A stretch of DNA of 38,416 nt from Leptolyngbyaceae cyanobacterium M33_DOE_097 (GCA_015296075.1 DVDV01000420.1:1-38416); one strand, 5' to 3'. Positions 7,865 to 17,220 are shown, counted from the stretch's first letter. Made by a program: numbers and translations. The notes: generated by a model from the sequence alone, not told the origin.

Positions 7865-10414
7865 ATGGGTAAAGATAATGTACTTGAAATTTACGATGAA
7901 GCCTATGCCCAGGAGTATAATCAAAAGTTTCTTCTAAATATGAGATCCAAAATAGATACTGATTTTGAAGAGGAAACAATCAACAAGCTCTTAAGTGAAA
8001 TTGGCAACGGAGCAACATGGTTAGATGTCGCATGTGGTACGGGCTACTTTCTAAGCTGCTTCCCCAATGTAGAAAGAGCAGGACTTGATATTTCACCTGC
8101 AATGCTTAAAGTAGCAAAACAGGCAAACCCAGATGCTTTGTTTGTTCAAGGCGACTATCGAGATCAACGTCCACAGTGGGAAGGAAAGTGGGATTTAGTC
8201 ACCTGCATGTGGTGGGCCTATGGATATGTAGAGTCGTTATCACAGCTAGAAATCGTCGTTGAAAATCTCACAGATTGGACATCTGAACGAGGAGTTTGTT
8301 TTCTTCCCATATGCGTTCCCGAAGACATCGGGGCTGGGAACATCAAACTGCCGTATAGCCAAGATGTAGCTGTATACGGCGGAACAATTCGTTTTGAAGG
8401 AATCATTTGGAGTTGGACCGAAAATGTTGAAAAACTACATCTCAATTTGTTGGCTCCACAACTAGAGTACATGGTTGCTCTATTTAAGAAATACTTCGAA
8501 CAAGTAGAGATTATTGACTATCCGTTAGTTGAAGGAGCATGTAGAAAAGCAATCGTCGCTCGTTCCAAGAAGCAAAAAGAAGTTTCTCAGACAAAAGCAA
8601 AAATTGAGATTTTAACAACGAATGCTTTCTTTTCGCCATTCTTTAAAGCAATTCGATCGCACGATTGGTGGCTCTACAAAATTCCACCTTTGCTGACGAT
8701 CGCCTACGCCGAAATTCTCCTACTGAATCTCCCTGTTCTCCAATCGCTCCTCACTGTAGCTGCATTGCTGTTTGCGATCGCCTGTGTCGCAGCCTACGGA
8801 CATATTATCAACGACAGTTTCGATGTTGAAGTCGATCGACAGGTTGGCAAACGCAATGCAATGGCGCAATTCTCGCTTTGGCAACGCGCCCTGTTTTGCC
8901 TTGCTTTGGCAGGGCTAGGATTCAGCCTGCCTGTCTTGATGAAATTTAGCACTTTGGCGATCTCCCTGTTAGGTATCAACTATCTGCTGCCCACCCTCTA
9001 CTCCGCCCCACCCTTCCGCTTCAAAGAAAAAGGCATCTTAGGCATTCTCAGCGATGCTGCTGGCGCACATGCCATTCCCACCCTCTTCATTGCCACCACA
9101 TTTGCTCATCTCGTTGCTGCACCACCACTGCAAGGGATAGGGTTAGCGATCGCTGCAACCGCATGGTCATCCTTCGCCGGAATTCGAGGCATACTTCTAC
9201 ACCAACTTTGGGATCGTGACGATGACCTGCGATCGCAGGTAAAAACGTTAGTGACAGAATCTAATGTCGAAAACGTTCGGTTTTGGATGAGTCGTATTAT
9301 CTTTCCGATCGAAATGCTGCTGCTCGGTTCACTCATCCTCGTTATTTCCTACTCCACACCCCTCATTCTCGTTTTCACTGTTTTCTATTTCCTCTCCAAA
9401 CTCGCCCTCACTAAATCAGACCCGACATCGACTTTCGATCCCGCACCCGTTGAAAAATCCTATGTCGTTCCCCACGATTTCTACGAAGTTGGATTACCAC
9501 TTATCCTGGTAACTGCCCTCTCGTTGCAAAATCCCTGGTTTGCTATCTTACTCTTGCTCCAGGTCACTCTCTTCTACCCCGGTATCGAACGACGAGTCAC
9601 CAACCTGGCGCAATCCCTACGGGGTAAACCACAAGATCTAAATCCACTACAAACTCAACTTACAGCTTCACAAGCAGAAGTCGCGCAATTGCAGACTACC
9701 CTTCAACAAACCCAGAACCAGTTAGAGCAGGTTCAATCTGAGCTACAGACACAACTGAATACTTCGCACGCAGAAGTGGCACAGTTATACGTACATATTC
9801 AGCAAGCTCAAAACCAATTGGGACAAGTCCGGGAGCAACTGCAACATTTGCAAACAGAGGCTCAACGCGATCGCACCCAAACCCAAGCCGAACTCGCAAA
9901 CCTTCAGGCAGAAATTGCTCAGGCTGAAGCTGCACGACAGACTTCACAAGTCGAAGCAATGCGACTCAAGGCATTCCTGCAAACTCAGGGATCAGACGGT
10001 TTGCTGAACTACTATCGCCATGCGATCGCGACCAACCCTGATGACATCCAACTTTACTATCAAGCCCTCGAAATTCAACCCGATGATGTTCAGTTTCATC
10101 TACAGTTAGGCAACGCTTTAGTCAGACAAGGGCAGATTACGGAGGCGATCGCCCGTTACCAGATCGCGCTTCAACTCCATCCAGACCAGTTTGAACTGCA
10201 CTTTGAGTTAGCAAAAGCTTTAGAGAAGAATCAGCAGTGGGATGACGCGCTCGCCTCCTACCGACGAGCGATTGGCCTCAATCCTAACCACTCTCTAGCT
10301 CATCAGCACTTAGGCGATGCTTTAGCTGAATGTGGGCGGATTCACGAAGCGAGTCTCTCTTATCGCCACGCCTTACAACTGCAATATAAATTTTCTGAAT
10401 CATTAAGAAGATGA
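7865..10414 (+). CDS. Methyltransferase - UbiA prenyltransferase - coiled coil - TPR fusion
   Basis: An 849-residue four-part protein. Residues 1-235 are a class I SAM methyltransferase with motif I WLDVACGTGYF (52-62) and GLDISPAML (73-81). Residues about 255-590 are a polytopic UbiA-family prenyltransferase with the first Asp-rich motif N316-D-S-F-D320-V-E-V-D324, a YSAPPFRFKEKG segment, and a second motif D450-R-D-D-D454. Residues about 595-715 are a Gln/Glu/Ala-rich coiled coil, and 720-849 hold about three TPR repeats. UbiA enzymes move a polyprenyl group onto an aromatic or sugar-phosphate acceptor; in glycan loci the known example is decaprenyl-phosphoribose synthesis. Here a role in making or modifying a lipid carrier is inferred. 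The coiled coil and TPRs may dock partners. The whole length is one open frame, so the fusion is not an annotation artefact of joined ORFs. Confidence 0.8.
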   Translation: MGKDNVLEIYDEAYAQEYNQKFLLNMRSKIDTDFEEETINKLLSEIGNGATWLDVACGTGYFLSCFPNVERAGLDISPAMLKVAKQANPDALFVQGDYRDQRPQWEGKWDLVTCMWWAYGYVESLSQLEIVVENLTDWTSERGVCFLPICVPEDIGAGNIKLPYSQDVAVYGGTIRFEGIIWSWTENVEKLHLNLLAPQLEYMVALFKKYFEQVEIIDYPLVEGACRKAIVARSKKQKEVSQTKAKIEILTTNAFFSPFFKAIRSHDWWLYKIPPLLTIAYAEILLLNLPVLQSLLTVAALLFAIACVAAYGHIINDSFDVEVDRQVGKRNAMAQFSLWQRALFCLALAGLGFSLPVLMKFSTLAISLLGINYLLPTLYSAPPFRFKEKGILGILSDAAGAHAIPTLFIATTFAHLVAAPPLQGIGLAIAATAWSSFAGIRGILLHQLWDRDDDLRSQVKTLVTESNVENVRFWMSRIIFPIEMLLLGSLILVISYSTPLILVFTVFYFLSKLALTKSDPTSTFDPAPVEKSYVVPHDFYEVGLPLILVTALSLQNPWFAILLLLQVTLFYPGIERRVTNLAQSLRGKPQDLNPLQTQLTASQAEVAQLQTTLQQTQNQLEQVQSELQTQLNTSHAEVAQLYVHIQQAQNQLGQVREQLQHLQTEAQRDRTQTQAELANLQAEIAQAEAARQTSQVEAMRLKAFLQTQGSDGLLNYYRHAIATNPDDIQLYYQALEIQPDDVQFHLQLGNALVRQGQITEAIARYQIALQLHPDQFELHFELAKALEKNQQWDDALASYRRAIGLNPNHSLAHQHLGDALAECGRIHEASLSYRHALQLQYKFSESLRR

Positions 10415-10468
10415 ATGAATTGCTGCTAATCAAACAACACCGATTCATTCTACAAACGCGATCGCCGC

Positions 10469-10858
10469 TCAGGGTTTCTTCACCTCACACGATGCTAGCC
10501 CATTCGCTTTTTTGATTAGTTTCTCGTCAAATGTATAAAAGCAGGTATGCTGCTGGCTCTGAGCTAAATGAAAAGCATCGGCAAAATCTAAACCGTTTTC
10601 ATGCCATTGCAAGGCTTGGGCAATGAGGTTTGCGTGGCTGAGATGAACATTCGGTAAGCCAAACAGTTTGCGTAATGCTAAACATATCTCAGTCGGTTTA
10701 AACCCGTATGCAAATCTCAACACCCACTCAGTTTCAAGTATCACTGTATCAGGGATAAAAACATCCTGATTTTCAAAGATCTCTCGGCTTTTTTGATACT
10801 GCAATTCGTCATCTTGAGTCAACAATCGCACAACAACATTAGTATCAACTGCGACCAT
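10469..10858 (-). CDS. vapC: VapC-type PIN-domain ribonuclease toxin
   Basis: A 129-residue PIN domain, the usual size for VapC. The N-terminus VAVDTNVVVRLL places the first catalytic Asp at residue 5. A conserved Glu lies in VILETEWVL, the DFADAFHLAQ motif supplies the C-terminal acidic pair, and FYTFDEKLIKKA closes the fold. VapC toxins cleave RNA, often tRNA or rRNA, in a Mg-dependent way. It overlaps the upstream antitoxin by 14 bp on the same strand, the classical toxin-antitoxin layout. The pair is convergent with the TPR-fusion gene and has the TPR remnant on its other side. Confidence 0.87.
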   Translation of the reverse strand: MVAVDTNVVVRLLTQDDELQYQKSREIFENQDVFIPDTVILETEWVLRFAYGFKPTEICLALRKLFGLPNVHLSHANLIAQALQWHENGLDFADAFHLAQSQQHTCFYTFDEKLIKKANGLASCEVKKP

Positions 10859-11108
10859 GCCATTCCTCTTCTATGCCTCGACGAATAGCATCATCCATCG
10901 CTTCAATCGATTTTGATCCTCTTGAAGACTTCAAACAACCTGCAACATCACTTAAGGTTGTTTCAGCAAATGGTTTTTTGGGTTTGAGAAGAATGCCCTC
11001 ACCCGTATCAATTAACAGCAATTCCTGACCCGCTTCCCAACCATAAGCGTTTCGCATCGTTTGCGGAACCAGCACATGTCCTTGCTCGGATACTCTTGTT
11101 GTTTCCAT
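10845..11108 (-). CDS. vapB: VapB-type (AbrB/SpoVT fold) antitoxin
   Basis: About 87 residues from METTRVSEQGHVLVPQTMRN. The first 50 residues form an AbrB/MazE-like swapped-hairpin DNA-binding domain (GHVLVP, AGQELLLIDT, GILLKPKK). The rest is a helical tail (TLSDVAGCLK ... AMDDAIRRGIEEEWHG) typical of the segment that wraps the PIN toxin. It should neutralise VapC and repress the operon. The frame can be extended to 11138, but the ATG at 11108 matches where the family fold begins. Confidence 0.83.
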   Translation of the reverse strand: METTRVSEQGHVLVPQTMRNAYGWEAGQELLLIDTGEGILLKPKKPFAETTLSDVAGCLKSSRGSKSIEAMDDAIRRGIEEEWHGRS

Positions 11109-11162
11109 GCGGCAATCAAATGAAGAAGCTATACCCAATTATCGCATGAGCGCGAGGCACTG

Positions 11163-11388
11163 TTGGACAACGAGCAAGCTTGGTTAGACAAAAATATCGC
11201 TGGGATGCGATCGCCCGTTACCAGATCGCGCTTCAACTCCGTCCAGAATGGCAGCTTATCGACGGGCGATCGATTTGAATCCTCGTCACTCTTTGGCACA
11301 TCAGCACTTAGGCAATGCCTTAACAGAGCGAGGCCAAATTCGTGAAGCCAGTGCGTCTTATCGTCGGTCTTTGCAAGAAAGAACTTGA
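11163..11388 (+). pseudogene. Frameshifted TPR-gene remnant
   Basis: This stretch is a broken copy of the TPR-coding 3' end of the fusion gene at 7865-10414. Positions 11207-11240 are identical over 34 bp to 10145-10178. Reading across frames gives DAIARYQIALQLRPEW, then after a frame change AYRRAIDLNPRHSLAHQHLG and EASASYRRSLQERT followed by a stop. The second block aligns with about 10250-10385 of the intact gene. No single open frame covers it. It overlaps the 3' end of the ABC ATPase gene antisense. Confidence 0.75.
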
Positions 11389-12719
11389 AGTTGACACTCG
11401 CCAGGTAAATCACAGATACCAAAATGAGAATCTTGGTTATGACTGTAATGAGGCTTTACATAGAAGGTTCCTACTTTCTCATAGACATCACAGATTCTGA
11501 AGTGATTATTTACTTCTGCTTGTGGAAGTTCATCTAACTGTTCATAAATCGTTTGTGACGTTGTAACTAGCGCAAAACCAAGGACATACTGACCTGGTGC
11601 AATACTGAAATTAATACTGCGACAGAAGCGAACTAAGTCTCCTTCATTCGCTGTACAAGAAACGCTCACTCGGTGTTGGTGAGAGCCTTTAGCATGAACG
11701 AGAGTGTTGAACTTGTTTGTAATCATGACACAGGCGATCGGCACCCCAATCGCTTTCTTGATCAGAAACTCACAACAAAGATAAGCCTGTTCTCCTTGTT
11801 GAAATACAGTCGAAAACTGTCCTTCTTGATTACAAATTGCGTAGCGAATGAGTTGTGCTTCCTCAGCATCAGGCGAATCAACTGCAACAAAATTCTCATC
11901 AGTTGCCCAAAAAAATTCTTGTGTCTCTTCTAATACGTTGAGCAATGATTTCATTCGGGTAACGGATTGAGCAACCGGATTAAACTGCCCTGTTCTTAAT
12001 TGATGGAACTGAATAATTCCCTTGCGAGGTTCTCCTTGAAAAATGACTCTTCCTTGATGTAGCAAAATGACTTCTTTACAGTACTGTTGCACTGCGTCAA
12101 GTCCATGAGTCACCAAAATGATCGTGACTTTTCGGGCAATCAGTTCTTCCAGTCGGGCATAACATTTCTGTTGAAAGAAAATATCTCCGACTGCCAGCAC
12201 TTCATCCAAAATCAGCACATCACATTCCAGGAAGGCGAAAAGGGAAAAGGCTAACCTGGCTCGCATGCCGGAGGAGTAGAGCTTCATAGGGCGATCGAAA
12301 AACTCACCTAGTTCTGAGAATTCCTCAATCTCCTTCAAGCGGCTTTGCACATATCCTGGCGGAAATCCTAATAGTTCAGCACTGTAGATCGCATTGGCTC
12401 GTCCACTCAATTCAAAGTTAAAATCTGTACCCAACTCCAGCAGGGAAAGCACTTTGCCATTCAACCGATAGCTGCCCTCCGTTGGTTTTAGAACTCCGGT
12501 AATAATCTTCAGCAGAGTGCTTTTTCCAGCACCATTTTCGCCAATAATGCCTAAAAATTCACCCTTTCGCACTTCAAACGAGACATTTCTCAATGACCAA
12601 AAGGGTTGATGATAAGTACGGTTTTTAAGACTGACCCACTCCCGCGCTCGATCCCAGGGATTACTGTAAATTTTAAAGCACTTCCCCAAATTCTCGACTT
12701 GTAATACGACATCGCTCAT
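11358..12719 (-). CDS. wzt: Polysaccharide ABC exporter ATPase (Wzt-like)
   Basis: The ATP-binding subunit of an O-antigen/teichoic-acid-type ABC exporter, 453 residues. The nucleotide-binding domain has Walker A GENGAGKST (60-68), signature YSSGMRARLAF (148-158), Walker B CDVLILDE with AVGD after it, and the H-loop VTHG near 204. Residues about 265-445 form an additional C-terminal domain of the Wzt type, which in characterised systems recognises the chain end of the glycan before export. Its ATG overlaps the permease stop by 4 bp (ATGA), so the two are translationally coupled. The last eight codons or so lie antisense within the TPR remnant, which suggests that the original C-terminus was replaced. 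Confidence 0.9.
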   Translation of the reverse strand: MSDVVLQVENLGKCFKIYSNPWDRAREWVSLKNRTYHQPFWSLRNVSFEVRKGEFLGIIGENGAGKSTLLKIITGVLKPTEGSYRLNGKVLSLLELGTDFNFELSGRANAIYSAELLGFPPGYVQSRLKEIEEFSELGEFFDRPMKLYSSGMRARLAFSLFAFLECDVLILDEVLAVGDIFFQQKCYARLEELIARKVTIILVTHGLDAVQQYCKEVILLHQGRVIFQGEPRKGIIQFHQLRTGQFNPVAQSVTRMKSLLNVLEETQEFFWATDENFVAVDSPDAEEAQLIRYAICNQEGQFSTVFQQGEQAYLCCEFLIKKAIGVPIACVMITNKFNTLVHAKGSHQHRVSVSCTANEGDLVRFCRSINFSIAPGQYVLGFALVTTSQTIYEQLDELPQAEVNNHFRICDVYEKVGTFYVKPHYSHNQDSHFGICDLPGECQLQVLSCKDRR

Positions 12720-13507
12720 ACTACGTCTCGCACATCATCTTGAAGATTTTCATTGATGCTGATGCCCAACCACAGAAAGAACAAAATCCAGGCGGTCATG
12801 GCGAACCAACTTTGAAGGTCAGGAATCCGGTTTTCTAGGATGATGTAGCGAATTGATTTAATAAAAGCATAGGGTGGATTGAGATAGAGAAAGGGTTGAA
12901 CTGATATTGGAATAATCGTATCGGGATAAAAAATAGGCATTGTCCAGCTCCACAGCGGAATAAGGAACTGAAGTATTTGCCGGATATCTGGAAATAGGGT
13001 TTGCAGGTTTGCCAGAGCAAGTTCCATGCCAAATCCTAACCCTTGCAAAAGGAATGCTAACAGTGGCAGCAGCAGCATTCCAAGACCTAGTTTTCCACCA
13101 AACAGTGCGCTCAAAGGCAACAAAAACACCAGATAAATGAACAGCAGGAGTAAAGAAGTAATAGTAATCTTTGCTACAAAAATTTCAGGCGGAATGGCTA
13201 ATCGCTTTAGGTAAGTCGCATTTTGGCTAAAGGCATCACCACCTTGGGCGATCGCATCCACAAAGGTACGCCACGGCAACAGTCCGCTGGTCAAGTACAG
13301 TGCATAGGAATATTGCTGTGTTTCTCCCCGCGAAATCAACAGCGAGAAAACAATTGTGTAAATCACAATTTCGCATAAGGGATGAATCAAATTCCAGAAA
13401 ATACCCATGCCTGTCCCTGCATAGCGGAGATGCAGCTCATTCCAGGCATTGTAGAAGATATAGCGGCGATAGCGGTAAAGGTTACGAAATAACAAAGATT
13501 GTTTCAT
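12716..13507 (-). CDS. wzm: Polysaccharide ABC exporter permease (Wzm-like)
   Basis: A 263-residue ABC-2 type membrane protein with about six hydrophobic segments, starting MKQSLLFRNLYRYRRYIFYN and containing the family-typical YAGTGMGIFWNLIHPL near residues 29-44 and PLWSWTMPIFYPD near 190. It forms the channel that moves undecaprenyl-linked polysaccharide across the inner membrane with the ATPase encoded next. ATG at 13507 overlaps no other gene, and the 93-bp gap to the divergent GT gene must hold both promoters. The length is normal for the family. Confidence 0.9.
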   Translation of the reverse strand: MKQSLLFRNLYRYRRYIFYNAWNELHLRYAGTGMGIFWNLIHPLCEIVIYTIVFSLLISRGETQQYSYALYLTSGLLPWRTFVDAIAQGGDAFSQNATYLKRLAIPPEIFVAKITITSLLLLFIYLVFLLPLSALFGGKLGLGMLLLPLLAFLLQGLGFGMELALANLQTLFPDIRQILQFLIPLWSWTMPIFYPDTIIPISVQPFLYLNPPYAFIKSIRYIILENRIPDLQSWFAMTAWILFFLWLGISINENLQDDVRDVV

Positions 13508-13618
13508 CTCCTATCATTTCTACATAAAAGTTTGAGGCGTTAAAGTCGTTTCCCTCTTTTATGAATGCTTGCTCTTGTATAGTATCGAAGAGATTTAGAA
13601 GTGAAGCACGTGAGTGCA

Positions 13619-15907
13619 ATGTCTACTGTAACTCCATTCACCCATGTCAATGAGTTTATTGACCTTTTGCGAACTACAAAATCGACGTTCTGTGCCGCTG
13701 ATGAGTCAACATTTCCTGTCGTTTCTGTTATATCCTCCTTTTTCAATGCCCATCAGTATTTTGAAGCGACCTATCAGTCTGTAATCAATCAGACTTTTCA
13801 GAACTTTGAATGGCTTATTGTTGATGATGGTTCCACTGATCCAGTGGCAATTTCTTTGGTGCAATCTTTATCTACTCGTTCAAGAAAAATCAAAACTCTA
13901 AAGCATGACTTTAATCAAGGGCCATCAGCAGGTAGAAACACCGCGATCGCGCAGGCAAAAGGAGCTTATCTCTTCTTTATTGACCTGGATGATCTAATTG
14001 ATCCAACCTACATTGAAAAATGTGTCTTGTTTTTAGAATCCCATCCTGAATTTTCTTTTGTAAATTCTTACTCCGTTGGATTCCAGGCTCAAGCATACTG
14101 GTGGGCGCATGGTTTCAACCAATTGCCTCAATTTATCCATCAGAACTGGGTGACAGGACGGTTGTTGTATCGCAAGTCAGATTTTGATCTTTTAGGCGGA
14201 TTTGATGAAGACCTCCGAGTATACGAAGACTGGGAGCGATGGCTAAGGGCGATCGTCAACGGGCAAAAAGGTTGGACACTTCCTGAATATCTCGATTGCT
14301 ACCGTCGTTGTGATTCAGGTTTACTGGCTACTTCTCGTGAAAATTTACTTGAAGAGAAACGAATTACTCGTTTGATCAAAACTCGCTATCAAGACTCTTT
14401 TGAGAAGAAATCTTTTAATCATAGTGAAGTTAGAAGAAACAGTTTCGATGTGCATCAACTGCAATTTAAGTTTGCAATCACGAACTTGCTAAAGCGCGAA
14501 ACGGCTAAGCAGCATATTCTGTGCTTTTTTCCACACTTAGAAGTGGGTGGAGCCGATCGCTTCAATTTAGACCTCATCACCCTACTAACGAAGCGTGGTT
14601 ATAAATTTACGATCGCAACCACTCTAAAATCAGACCATCCCTGGAATCAGCACTTTTACGCAATCACACCGGATATTTTTCATTTACCTAATTTTTTGAA
14701 TGAGTATCATTGGCTAGCGTTCGCTCGATACATGCTTGAGTCGCGCCAAATTGATCTTGTCTTTATCTCTAATTGCTATATTTCCTACTACTTTTTGCCA
14801 ATTCTGCGGAAGGAGTTTCCTCGCATCGCCTTTGTTGACTTGACTCATACAATTGATCCCGGTTGGCGTGGCACAGGTTATCCTCGCTTATCGTGTCAGT
14901 TCAGTCAGTTTCTTGACTGTCAGGTTGTCACCTCTCAATCCTTAGCAAAGACGTATCAAAATACCAAGTTCATCGATTCTACAAAACTGAGAGTCTGCTA
15001 CACCAATATTGGTGCAGACCTGTGGGTTCATAGTCCGCCAAAGCGGCAAAGTCTGCGCTCAACCCTCAATATTAGCGATGACACGATTGTTCTACTCTTT
15101 CCTAGCCGAATTGTTGAGCAGAAGCGTCCGCTATTCCTGGTTGACATTGTTCAATCACTGGTTAAACATCATTCGTCTATTTTAGTCATCGCGATCGGTA
15201 GTGGGGAGTTGCTACCCGCAATGCAAACGAAGATCCACCAACTGAGTCTAGAGCCTTACTTCCATCTCTTGCCTGCAGTTGAACCCTTCGAAATGCTTAG
15301 CTACTACTCCGCTGCTGATATTCTGCTGTTGCCTTCAGCTTATGAAGGAGTTTCACTGGCAATTTATGAAGCAATGGCCATGCAACTTCCTGTGGTTGCC
15401 TCAGACGTGGGAGGACAGGCAGAACTTGTCATTCCCGAAACAGGCTTTTTAGTAGCGAAAGGAAATGGTGATGGACAAGAAGTACAAGCCTATGTCCAGG
15501 TGTTGCTACCTCTGATTCAGAATCAACCGTTACGTCAAGCAGTGGGAGAGAGCGCGCGCCAACGGATTGTTGAGTCGTTTAGTCTGACCCATATGGCTGA
15601 TCAAATAGAAACCATATTCCAAGCAGCGATTACCTCACGTCAAATTAGTTCCAGTTTTGAGGTGAACCAGGCGATCGCGGAAGAAACGCTATTAATGGCA
15701 CTGGAATACCTACACCAGGAGCAAGCCATAACTCAACTATGGCAAGAAAAATGCGGTTTAGAAAAAGTAAAGCTTCAGTTAGAAGAAGAAAAACATGAAT
15801 TGACCTGGAAAAAGCGAGCAATGGAGTCATCCAAGTTTTGGCAGTTGCGACAACAATGGTTCAAGCTCAAGCGGCTGCTGCGATTAACTCAGGAGGAGGA
15901 AATCTAA
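13619..15907 (+). CDS. GT2-GT4 bifunctional glycosyltransferase
   Basis: A two-domain glycosyltransferase. Residues about 35-265 are family GT2 (VVSVISSFFNAHQYFEATYQ, FEWLIVDDGSTD, FFIDLDDLIDP). Residues about 300-680 are family GT4 with the GT-B fold: HILCFFPHLEVGGADRFNLD at the start and the donor-binding E-x7-E segment PSAYEGVSLAIYEAM later. The C-terminal 80 residues are a charged coiled coil ending near SKFWQLRQQWFKLKRLL, a tail often seen on cyanobacterial and rhizobial glycosyltransferases. Two successive sugar transfers by one chain are likely. A GTG at 13601 with GAAGAG upstream could be the true start, adding six residues. It is divergent from the ABC permease and probably co-transcribed with the sulfotransferase and the GT4-GT2 gene downstream. 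Confidence 0.87.
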   Translation: MSTVTPFTHVNEFIDLLRTTKSTFCAADESTFPVVSVISSFFNAHQYFEATYQSVINQTFQNFEWLIVDDGSTDPVAISLVQSLSTRSRKIKTLKHDFNQGPSAGRNTAIAQAKGAYLFFIDLDDLIDPTYIEKCVLFLESHPEFSFVNSYSVGFQAQAYWWAHGFNQLPQFIHQNWVTGRLLYRKSDFDLLGGFDEDLRVYEDWERWLRAIVNGQKGWTLPEYLDCYRRCDSGLLATSRENLLEEKRITRLIKTRYQDSFEKKSFNHSEVRRNSFDVHQLQFKFAITNLLKRETAKQHILCFFPHLEVGGADRFNLDLITLLTKRGYKFTIATTLKSDHPWNQHFYAITPDIFHLPNFLNEYHWLAFARYMLESRQIDLVFISNCYISYYFLPILRKEFPRIAFVDLTHTIDPGWRGTGYPRLSCQFSQFLDCQVVTSQSLAKTYQNTKFIDSTKLRVCYTNIGADLWVHSPPKRQSLRSTLNISDDTIVLLFPSRIVEQKRPLFLVDIVQSLVKHHSSILVIAIGSGELLPAMQTKIHQLSLEPYFHLLPAVEPFEMLSYYSAADILLLPSAYEGVSLAIYEAMAMQLPVVASDVGGQAELVIPETGFLVAKGNGDGQEVQAYVQVLLPLIQNQPLRQAVGESARQRIVESFSLTHMADQIETIFQAAITSRQISSSFEVNQAIAEETLLMALEYLHQEQAITQLWQEKCGLEKVKLQLEEEKHELTWKKRAMESSKFWQLRQQWFKLKRLLRLTQEEEI

Positions 15908-15978
15908 CGACTCAAATAAAACATAACTTGTCTCATCGCCAGCAGAAACTTGATCCCAAAAAACGTTAAGAGAAAATA

Positions 15979-17220
15979 GTGAGTCATTTAGAAAAACTTA
16001 TCTCTCATTATCAAAATGCACTAATTATCAAACCTGATAGTGCTTCTATTCATAGCAGTATTGGAAATTTATATGCAACTCAGAAAGAATTTGAGAAAGC
16101 AGTTTATCATTATATCAAATCGATCCAATTTAACCCAAGTTGTGGCTCCGTCTATTATTGCTTGAGGTATGCTTTGTTAAGCCTGAATTGGTTTAGCACA
16201 AGTAATAATACAACCATTATAGAAGAAGGAGTCCTGATATTACGACAAGTTGTAAATAGCCAACCCGATTTCTATTTTGCCAGTGTTGTTTTAGGCGTTT
16301 TACTAGAACATCAAGGGAAGACAAATGAGGCGATCGCCTGTTATCAATCTGCTAGCTACCGTCAAACTCTTTTATCCCATCCTCAGCTAACAAGGGAATT
16401 CTGGAATTGCGGTCAAAGCCGACAGCCAGACTTTCTTATTCTTGGATTCCCCAAATGTGGAACAACTTCTCTCTACGCTTATTTGGCATCTCATCCGAAC
16501 GTCTTACCTGCTATAACAAAAGAGATCCTTTATTTCACACACTCCACTACAAAAAATATTGAATATTACTTAGCCCATTTTCCATGCATTACGGATGCTA
16601 AATATATCACGGGCGAGGCATCTCCTTCTTACATTATGTTTCCTAACATAGCCCAAAGAGTGTTTAATTGGTTTCCCAACATCAAATTAATAATTCTCTT
16701 GAGAAACCCAGCAGATCGTACAATTTCTTCTTATTATCACCGATTCAAATATTTGAGGTGTGATAACAGAGAAATAGAATACATAATTGCTCGGTCTATT
16801 GAACAAGTAACTGATACCTTAGATAAATTCGTCACTCTTCTAAAGCTCAAAACTGAGCCAGTGGAGTTTATGAGAAATATTTTGAAAAATAACCTATGGA
16901 TGTCTGACGAAAATGAGATTTTGTCTGACTTGATAGGAAACCTCTATATTTATTACATTAAAGAATGGCTCAATGTTTTTCCTGAAAACCAAATTTTAAT
17001 TGTAAAAAGCGAAAATTTATTCAACAATCCATCAGAAAGTATGAGAGAAATATATGATTTTCTCGACTTGCCAGACCACCCATTGTTGGAATATCCCAAT
17101 TTTAATCCAAATTCTTATTCATCTATTTCTAGTCATTCAAGGCAGCAATTGATAGATTTCTTTCGCCCTTATAACCAGCAGCTAGAAGAATACTTAGGCA
17201 TGAAGTTTGATTGGAAGTAA
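15979..17220 (+). CDS. TPR-sulfotransferase fusion
   Basis: A 413-residue protein. Residues 1-130 hold about three TPR-like repeats (YQNALIIKPDSASIHSSIGN, EFEKAVYHYIKSIQFNPS, NEAIACYQSA). Residues 149-413 are a PAPS-dependent sulfotransferase: the 5'-phosphosulfate loop GFPKCGTTSLYAYL (156-169), and the 3'-phosphate site with R242 and S250 in LRNPADRTISSYYH (241-254). It should transfer sulfate from PAPS to a carbohydrate hydroxyl, probably on the glycan made by the neighbouring transferases. The start is a GTG at 15979, as no ATG fits better, and the ribosome site is weak. The codon usage is more AT-rich than in its neighbours, which suggests a separate origin. A vestigial APS-kinase fragment follows 22 bp downstream. 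Confidence 0.87.
   Translation: MSHLEKLISHYQNALIIKPDSASIHSSIGNLYATQKEFEKAVYHYIKSIQFNPSCGSVYYCLRYALLSLNWFSTSNNTTIIEEGVLILRQVVNSQPDFYFASVVLGVLLEHQGKTNEAIACYQSASYRQTLLSHPQLTREFWNCGQSRQPDFLILGFPKCGTTSLYAYLASHPNVLPAITKEILYFTHSTTKNIEYYLAHFPCITDAKYITGEASPSYIMFPNIAQRVFNWFPNIKLIILLRNPADRTISSYYHRFKYLRCDNREIEYIIARSIEQVTDTLDKFVTLLKLKTEPVEFMRNILKNNLWMSDENEILSDLIGNLYIYYIKEWLNVFPENQILIVKSENLFNNPSESMREIYDFLDLPDHPLLEYPNFNPNSYSSISSHSRQQLIDFFRPYNQQLEEYLGMKFDWK

Noticed and set aside
11129-11422. 97-residue minus-strand frame over the TPR remnant
   Set aside because: It is the complement of TPR-coding sequence and overlaps the end of the ABC ATPase gene; no domain resemblance of its own.
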